Positions 1 through 5,696 of a stretch of 5,696 nt of DNA are shown here, one piece after another (within the stretch, counting starts at the first letter, position 1; every line of letters starts with the position of its first letter). The notes beneath the pieces are model-generated. The model was not told the DNA's origin and made no database searches. It worked only from the letters and a program-made list of their open reading frames with translations. A program made the position numbers and the translations under genes. The stretch covers positions 1 through 5,696 of the forward strand of contig JAISKR010000055.1 in NCBI GenBank assembly GCA_031260845.1, in the 5' to 3' direction. The DNA is from Bacteroidales bacterium (GTDB lineage Bacteria > Bacteroidota > Bacteroidia > Bacteroidales > UBA4181).

Positions 1-28
1 ATTTAACCATCATTTAAAATCAATTGAT

Positions 29-739
29 ATGAAAAAGTTATTTTGTTTAATGTTTGTGTGTGTAATGTTAGCGTCGCTTTCTGCGCAGGACGCTAAATTT
101 AGCGGTTTAGACGTCAATATGGGAAATTTGTACCGTTTGTCGGATGCTAAAACGCGGTCTATCAGTCCCGAAAACTTCACCGGCGAGAAGGGAAAAGGTG
201 GAATGGCAGACCTCAAAGATGCGAATCAACGGAATGTGGCAAATGCTGCACACGCCGCTCGTGACCTCGGGCAGGGCTGGAAAGTGAACCCTTTCATTCG
301 CATCAATTCCGGCGAAACGGCAACCTTAGCCGAGATTAGCGGTTCGGGAGCCATTCAGCATATATGGATGACGCCTACCGGCAATTGGCGCTTCTCTATT
401 ATCCGTATTTACTGGGATGATGAAAAGACGCCATCGGTGGAATGTCCTGTGGGCGACTTCTTCGGCATGGGGTGGTGCGAATATGCCCCGCTCAACTCGT
501 TGGCGGTGTGCGTCAATCCGGGAAGCGCCTTCAACTGCTACTGGACAATGCCTTTCCGCAAAAAATGCCGGATAACCATGGAAAACGTCAATGACAAGGA
601 CGCCATGACGCTCTATTATCAGATTGACTACACCCTCACGGATGTGCCTGCCGACGCCGGATATTTCCATGCGCAATTCCGCAGAACGCACTACAACGAG
701 AGTTCGGATTATGTGATTGCCGACGGTATAAAGGGATAA
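29..739 (+). CDS. N-terminal fragment of GH172 (DUF2961) hydrolase, with signal peptide
   Basis: This 236-residue reading frame ends at the premature TAA. Residues 1-20 form a typical Sec signal peptide: KK at the start, a hydrophobic core (LFCLMFVCVMLASL), and a likely cleavage after SLSA, so the product would be exported to the periplasm or beyond. There is no lipobox cysteine after the core. The piece holds the first half of the DUF2961 fold but lacks the acidic GEGE and GLED segments that probably carry the catalytic glutamates, so it is unlikely to be an active enzyme alone. The 28 bases before the ATG are AT-rich with no Shine-Dalgarno sequence, as is common in Bacteroidota. The upstream operon partner, if any, is outside the window. 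Confidence 0.6.
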   Translation: MKKLFCLMFVCVMLASLSAQDAKFSGLDVNMGNLYRLSDAKTRSISPENFTGEKGKGGMADLKDANQRNVANAAHAARDLGQGWKVNPFIRINSGETATLAEISGSGAIQHIWMTPTGNWRFSIIRIYWDDEKTPSVECPVGDFFGMGWCEYAPLNSLAVCVNPGSAFNCYWTMPFRKKCRITMENVNDKDAMTLYYQIDYTLTDVPADAGYFHAQFRRTHYNESSDYVIADGIKG

Positions 740-760
740 GGGCATTACGTTGGCGTTTAT

Positions 761-1189
761 ATGGCTTGGGGAGTCCACAACAACGGCTGGTGGGGCGAAG
801 GCGAAATCAAGTTCTTTATGGACGGCGACAAGCAGTTCCCGACCATCTGCGGCACCGGATTGGAGGACTATTTCTGCGGCTCGTACAATTTCGACCGCAA
901 CGGGCAATACAAGGAATTTAGCACGCCTTACAGCGGTCTGCATCAGGTAATCCGCCCGGATGGCGCTTACCGCTCGCAGCAGCGTTTCGGGCTTTACCGC
1001 TGGCATATTACAGACCCCATCCGCTTCGAGAAGGATTTGCGCATCACCATTCAAGACCTCGGTTGGCGGCACGACGGTCGTTACCTGCCGCAGAAATCGG
1101 ATGTCGCTTCGGTGGCGTTTTGGTATCAATCCGAGCCTCATGCGGCGTTTCCGAAACTTCCCGCATGGCAGGATTTAGAGGTGAATTGA
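761..1189 (+). CDS. C-terminal fragment of GH172 (DUF2961) hydrolase
   Basis: This is the remaining 142 residues, in the same frame as the N-terminal fragment. The first in-frame ATG lies 21 bases after the stop codon, so reinitiation is conceivable, but residues GHYVGVY before it (740-760) also belong to the family, which shows the break is within one gene. The fragment contains WWGEGEIKFFMDGD, then PTICGTGLEDYFCGSYNFD, which I take to include the catalytic acidic residues of GH172 (from family knowledge, not proven here). It ends at the normal family C-terminus. It has no signal peptide, so any product would stay in the cytoplasm and probably misfold without the N-terminal half. Confidence 0.5.
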   Translation: MAWGVHNNGWWGEGEIKFFMDGDKQFPTICGTGLEDYFCGSYNFDRNGQYKEFSTPYSGLHQVIRPDGAYRSQQRFGLYRWHITDPIRFEKDLRITIQDLGWRHDGRYLPQKSDVASVAFWYQSEPHAAFPKLPAWQDLEVN

Positions 1190-1212
1190 AAAAATGTTGC
1201 AATTTTTTTCAA
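1186..1212 (+). terminator. Weak AT-rich hairpin overlapping the GH172 stop codon
   Basis: TTGAAAAAA (1186-1194) is the exact reverse complement of TTTTTTCAA (1204-1212), leaving a 9-base loop. The left arm includes the TGA stop at 1187-1189. The stem has one G-C pair and no U-run follows, so it is a poor intrinsic terminator. It could equally be an AT-rich stretch upstream of the promoter at 1220-1249. Confidence 0.2.
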
Positions 1213-1219
1213 AAAATCA

Positions 1220-1249
1220 TTGTGTTTTCAAAAATAATGACTACATTCG
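1220..1249 (+). promoter_or_regulatory. Bacteroidetes-type promoter for the nfeD-flotillin-ligA group
   Basis: TTG at 1220-1222 and TACATTCG at 1242-1249 are separated by 19 bases. This matches the known Bacteroidetes sigma-ABfr pattern of a -33 TTG and a -7 TAnnTTTG box, with one mismatch (C for T) in the -7 box. It is flanked by A/T runs and lies in the only gap before the NfeD-like gene. Transcription would start about 1254-1256, only a few bases before the ATG at 1260, so the leader would be extremely short. Initiation at the second ATG (1266) would give a slightly longer leader. Confidence 0.5.
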
Positions 1250-1259
1250 CCAAAAATAA

Positions 1260-1826
1260 ATGACGATGGAATGGCTGAATAGTTTGGAGCCTGTTTTGAA
1301 GGCTTATTGGATTATGGCGGGGGTTGCCACGCTGATTTTCGCGATACAGACGGTATTGACCTTTGTGGGATTGGACAGCGAAGGCGCAGACGCCGATTTC
1401 AGCGGGGATGCTTCTACGGATGGCGCTTTCCCGTTCTTTTCCCTGCGCAATTTGGTGAATTTCTTTCTGGGATTCGGCTGGGGCGGTGTTTGTTTCTACC
1501 ACAGTTTTTCGTCCCATGCGCTGATTGTGCTGTGCGCCTTGCTGACAGGCGTTGCGTTTGTACTTCTCTTCTTTTTCCTCATCAAGATGTTTCTGAAATT
1601 GGGCAGGGACAACACCTTTAAAATTACCGAAACGCTTCAACTCACTGCCGATGTGTATTTATCCATTCCTGCCGAAAAATCGGGGAAAGGAAAGATTCAA
1701 ATCAGTGTGAGAGGCTCTGTGCACGAGATTGACGCCATGACCGCAGGCGAAAAACTTCCCACCGGCGCCATTGCCCGCGTGATTGAAATCATCGACAGCC
1801 AAACTGTCTTAGTATCAAAAATATAA
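1260..1826 (+). CDS. NfeD-like membrane protein with OB-fold domain (flotillin partner)
   Basis: This 188-residue protein has three likely membrane segments, at about 16-38 (AYWIMAGVATLIFAIQTV and on), 62-80 and 87-113. A small acidic loop (residues 39-54, rich in D, E, G and A) lies between the first two. The soluble C-terminal part, about 120-188, has the alternating beta pattern of an NfeD C-terminal OB fold: KGKIQISVRGSVHEIDA, then LPTGAIARVIEIIDSQTVLVSKI. No ClpP-like protease domain is present, so it is the short NfeD1b/YuaF-like form rather than the long membrane-protease form. Its place directly before a flotillin gene supports the call, since the two families are widely paired and thought to work together at membrane microdomains. 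The start is either ATG 1260 or ATG 1266 (MEWL); no Shine-Dalgarno sequence separates them. Assignment rests on architecture and neighbourhood. Confidence 0.75.
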   Translation: MTMEWLNSLEPVLKAYWIMAGVATLIFAIQTVLTFVGLDSEGADADFSGDASTDGAFPFFSLRNLVNFFLGFGWGGVCFYHSFSSHALIVLCALLTGVAFVLLFFFLIKMFLKLGRDNTFKITETLQLTADVYLSIPAEKSGKGKIQISVRGSVHEIDAMTAGEKLPTGAIARVIEIIDSQTVLVSKI

Positions 1827-1865
1827 ATTTGTATTTGAAATCTTAAATTTGAAATCTTAAATCTA
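1825..1865. repeat. AT-rich 7-bp tandem repeat filling the nfeD-flotillin spacer
   Basis: From the stop codon of the NfeD-like gene onward the spacer reads as AAATTTG, then TATTTG, then AAATCTT, AAATTTG, AAATCTT, AAATCTA. This is a heptamer of consensus AAATYTN with one 6-base copy. Seen at a larger scale, the 14-base unit TTTGAAATCTTAAA occurs twice with no mismatch (1834-1847 and 1848-1861). Only about 7 further bases separate it from the flotillin ATG, so the array forms nearly all of the flotillin translation leader and contains no Shine-Dalgarno sequence. Confidence 0.75.
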
Positions 1866-1872
1866 AATAATT

Positions 1873-3303
1873 ATGGACCCTTTGTATTTAATAGCCATTG
1901 CGGTAGCAGTAGGCTTCATCTTGGTGATGTCGTTAGTAAAGCGCTACAAACGTTGCCCTTCCGACAAGATATTAGTTGTTTACGGCAACACCGGCGGCTC
2001 TTCCGCCAAGTGTATTCACGGCGGCGGCGCGTTTATATGGCCCGTCATTCAGGATTACGCTTTCCTAAGTCTGACGCCCATTTCCATCGAGGCGAATCTG
2101 ACCAACGCCCTCAGCCGGCAAAATATCCGCGTGGACGTGCCCTGTCGCTTTACTGTCGGTATTTCTACCGAATCAGACAGCATGAACAACGCAGCCGAGC
2201 GTCTGTTGGGACAGTCGTCAGACCAGATTCAGGAATTGGCGCGGGATATACTCTTCGGACAGTTGCGTTTGGTCATTGCCACCATGTCCATCGAAGAAAT
2301 CAATTCCGACCGCGACAAGTTTTTGGACAATATTTCCAAAAATGTGGAAGCAGAGTTGAAGAAAATCGGTTTAAAACTCATCAATGTGAATGTTACCGAC
2401 ATTAAGGATGAATCGGGCTACATTGAGGCATTGGGTAAGGAAGCCGCCGCCAAAGCCATCAATGAGGCGAAAGTGAGCGTGGCTGAGCAGGACAAGATTG
2501 GCGAGATTGGACGTGCGGAAGCAGAGCGGGACACACGTGTAAAGACTTCCGCAGCCAACGCTATTGCCGTGCAGGGTGAAAACACAGCCAAGATAACCAT
2601 TGCCAATTCAGACGCTGCCCGACGCGAAAAGGAAGCCGAGGCGATGAAAATAGCCATGACAGCCGAAAAAGTGCAGCAGGCACGCGCCTTGCAAGAGGCT
2701 TATGCGGCTGAACAACAGGCAGAACAAGCCCGTGCGGAACGCGAACGTTCCACGCAACAGGCAAATGTGATTGTGCCGGAAGAGATTGAAAAACAACGCC
2801 GTATCATCGAGGCACAGGCAGAAGCCGAGAAAATCAGGGAAAATGCCAAGGGACAGGCAGATGCCATCTTTGTCAAAATGGACGCCGAAGCCAAGGGTTT
2901 GTACCAAATCCTTACCAAACAGGCAGAAGGTTACGAAAAAATGGTGAAAGCAGCCGGCGGCGACCCGCAAAGCGCTTACCAACTTTTGTTGATTGAAAAA
3001 TTGCCTGAATTAGTCAAAACGCAGGTGGAAGCCATCAAAAACATTAAGATTGACAAAATCACTGTGTGGGACAATTTGGGCGGTCAAGGCGTACAAGACG
3101 GCAATACCACAACGGCAGGTTTTATTTCCGGTTTGATGAAATCGGTGCCGCCGCTGGGCGACCTGTTCAATCAGGCAGGAATGAATCTTCCCGACTATCT
3201 GGGTACGAAAATCGACACAGGTAAGACGAAAGAAATTCCGCAAAAGCCCAAAGAGGAAGAAAATAAGGTAAAAAAAGAAGAAAAACCCGCGCCCGGAAAG
3301 TAA
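1873..3303 (+). CDS. floT: Flotillin (SPFH domain, FloT/YuaG-like)
   Basis: This 476-residue protein is a membrane scaffold of the flotillin family, thought to organise lipid microdomains and the proteins in them. Residues 3-22 are a single hydrophobic anchor, followed by basic KRYKRCPSDKILVVYG and the glycine-rich GGGAFIWPV typical of flotillins. The SPFH domain covers about 27-195, with the family-like block LARDILFGQLRLVIATMSIEEINSDR (quoted here in part: MSIEEINSDRDKF) near 137-152. About 190-345 is a long alanine/glutamate-rich coiled coil (repeated EA, AEAE and QAEA steps), which mediates oligomerisation in the family. About 345-425 is the flotillin C-terminal region. The last 21 residues are almost all K, E, P and N, a disordered charged tail. 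It is preceded by its usual NfeD-like partner and followed without a gap by ligA. The family call is firm; FloT rather than another flotillin subtype is inferred from length and partner. Confidence 0.9.
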   Translation: MDPLYLIAIAVAVGFILVMSLVKRYKRCPSDKILVVYGNTGGSSAKCIHGGGAFIWPVIQDYAFLSLTPISIEANLTNALSRQNIRVDVPCRFTVGISTESDSMNNAAERLLGQSSDQIQELARDILFGQLRLVIATMSIEEINSDRDKFLDNISKNVEAELKKIGLKLINVNVTDIKDESGYIEALGKEAAAKAINEAKVSVAEQDKIGEIGRAEAERDTRVKTSAANAIAVQGENTAKITIANSDAARREKEAEAMKIAMTAEKVQQARALQEAYAAEQQAEQARAERERSTQQANVIVPEEIEKQRRIIEAQAEAEKIRENAKGQADAIFVKMDAEAKGLYQILTKQAEGYEKMVKAAGGDPQSAYQLLLIEKLPELVKTQVEAIKNIKIDKITVWDNLGGQGVQDGNTTTAGFISGLMKSVPPLGDLFNQAGMNLPDYLGTKIDTGKTKEIPQKPKEEENKVKKEEKPAPGK

Positions 3304-5361
<2,058 letters not shown>

Positions 5362-5386
5362 CATGGCGACACAAGAATTTCAGCAA

Positions 5387-5437
5387 GTTCACGGAATTAT
5401 TTTTTTGCACAGCTCACGAGCCTTGCAAACCGTGAAC
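5387..5437. other. Nested inverted repeat in the ligA-hsdR gap
   Basis: GTTCACGG (5387-5394) pairs perfectly with CCGTGAAC (5430-5437). Inside it, TTTGCA (5404-5409) pairs with TGCAAA (5424-5429), and the right arms of the two stems touch. A small GCT/AGC pair with a CACG loop sits at the centre (5412-5421). The left side has a 9-base AT-rich bulge (5395-5403). No U-run follows the right arm, so it is not a standard intrinsic terminator. It may be an RNA structure ahead of hsdR, a protein-binding site, or the scar of an inserted element. The rest of the 132-base gap shows no clear promoter. Confidence 0.45.
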
Positions 5438-5472
5438 AACAAAAACCTGTACAAAAATACATAAAAAATAGT

Positions 5473-5696
5473 ATGCAAACTTTTTCCGAAAACAGCAGAG
5501 TAAAAATCCCTGCAATCTTGCACTTGACAAGGTTGGAGTACAAGTATTTTTCATTGAAAGATACCGCTTTTGTGTTTGACGAAAGCACAAATATTATCAA
5601 AAATGTTTTCAAAGAAAAGTTTTTGAAATTGAATAGCATTTCGACTGCGCTCAATGCTCAAGAAAAAATTTTTGAAAAAGAATTTCAAAATATTTC
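5473..5696 (+). CDS. hsdR: Type I restriction endonuclease subunit R, N-terminus only (runs off window)
   Basis: The first 74 codons are present and the frame is open at the window end. The start MQTFSENSRVKIPAILHLTR, then LEYKYFSLKD, then DESTNIIKNVFKEKF, closely follows the N-terminal pattern I know from one group of HsdR proteins (SENSRVKIPAILHL.RLGY.Y.SLKD, then TNIF..IF). HsdR is the ATP-dependent translocase and nuclease subunit that works with HsdM and HsdS to cut unmodified foreign DNA. The nuclease and helicase domains would lie downstream, so motifs cannot be checked. ATG 5473 is the first ATG after an in-frame stop at 5359. No Shine-Dalgarno sequence is seen. The composition is unlike its neighbours: by hand count 69 of 224 bases are G or C (31%), against 38 of 60 in a sample of ligA (3661-3720), suggesting horizontal acquisition. 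The frame contains a REP-like palindrome at codons 55-62. Confidence 0.72.
   Translation, partial: MQTFSENSRVKIPAILHLTRLEYKYFSLKDTAFVFDESTNIIKNVFKEKFLKLNSISTALNAQEKIFEKEFQNI
5635..5658. repeat. REP-like short palindrome within hsdR
   Basis: Arms AGCATT (5635-5640) and AATGCT (5653-5658) are exact reverse complements around the core TCGACTGCGCTC. The core resembles the TTTCGACTnCGCTCAATG element that I recall as a frequent dispersed repeat in Bacteroidetes genomes. It is a G+C-rich islet (7 of 10 at 5641-5650) in very AT-rich DNA, and occupies exactly eight codons (S55 to A62), leaving the reading frame intact. Confidence 0.5.

Larger units (their letters stand above)
29..1189 (+). pseudogene. 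DUF2961/GH172-family secreted glycoside hydrolase, interrupted by one in-frame stop
   Basis: Read through position 737-739, this frame gives one continuous protein of about 386 codons, roughly the usual length of a DUF2961 protein, with family-like sequence on both sides of the stop and no frame change. Characterised GH172 members act on alpha-D-fructofuranoside or D-arabinofuranoside linkages; the substrate here cannot be told. Visible family segments in order are NFTGEKGKGGMA (about residues 49-60), HAARDLGQGWKV, GAIQHIWMTPTGNWRFS, VPVGDFF-like CPVGDFFGMGW, AVCVNPGSAFNCYW, GEGEIKF (256-262), GTGLEDYFCGSYNF (275-288), SQQRFGLYRWHI and a C-terminal VAFWYQSEPHAAFPKLP. The stop TAA stands where I expect lysine (DGIKGKGHYVG in relatives), one A-to-T change from AAA. 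TAA also ends two other genes here, so reassignment is unlikely. It is either a recent nonsense mutation or a sequencing error. Confidence 0.8.

Noticed and set aside
737..739. TAA as a recoded sense codon or programmed readthrough
   Set aside because: TAA ends both the NfeD-like and flotillin genes here, and no readthrough context or structure is evident after the codon. A nonsense mutation or base error is simpler.
326..1141. Long open frame on the minus strand (271 codons) opposite the GH172 gene, uninterrupted across the TAA site
   Set aside because: The + strand frame has clear family sequence throughout. The minus protein has no recognisable domain and is the usual antisense shadow of a moderately GC-rich gene.
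5387..5437. Intrinsic terminator of ligA
   Set aside because: The stems are real but the bases after the right arm are A-rich (AACAAAAACC), with no U-run on the transcript.
5397..5654. Minus-strand frame of 85 codons in the last part of the window
   Set aside because: It overlaps the hsdR start on the other strand, where the HsdR-like pattern is specific. Its product is low-complexity F/K/L-rich, as expected from AT-rich antisense.

Overview
The window looks like a Bacteroidota chromosome, probably order Bacteroidales. The evidence is indirect. Start codons mostly lack a Shine-Dalgarno sequence and are preceded by AT-rich leaders. A TTG-N19-TACATTCG element fits the Bacteroidetes -33/-7 promoter form. 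The gene content also fits: a DUF2961/GH172 glycosidase and an NfeD-flotillin pair. No rRNA or other marker is present to settle the taxonomy.

Layout, all on the + strand. (1) 29-1189: a secreted GH172-type (DUF2961) glycoside hydrolase gene, complete end to end but cut by one in-frame TAA at 737-739, so it reads as a 236-residue exported N-terminal piece and a 142-residue C-terminal piece. (2) 1190-1259: a short AT-rich gap with a good promoter candidate. (3) 1260-1826: an NfeD-like membrane protein with a C-terminal OB-fold domain. (4) 1827-1872: a spacer made almost wholly of 7-bp AT-rich repeats. (5) 1873-3303: a flotillin. (6) 3304-5340: ligA, the NAD-dependent DNA ligase, starting on the base after the flotillin stop codon. 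(7) 5341-5472: a gap with an 11-bp tandem repeat and a nested inverted repeat. (8) 5473 to the window end: the first 74 residues of what looks like a type I restriction endonuclease subunit R (HsdR), much richer in AT than the rest.

How the genes relate: NfeD-like and flotillin proteins are a known pair in bacterial membrane microdomains (the YuaF-FloT arrangement of Bacillus). They probably share the promoter at 1220-1249. LigA seals nicks in replication and repair and has no known mechanistic tie to flotillin, but here it is probably co-transcribed and may be translationally coupled. The hsdR start marks the left edge of a probable DNA-defence locus whose other subunits would lie beyond the window.

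I see no convincing new biological system. The points most worth a second look are the lone nonsense codon in the GH172 gene, a 24-bp REP-like palindrome inside the hsdR reading frame, the tandem repeat crossing the ligA stop codon, and the abrupt composition change into the restriction gene.
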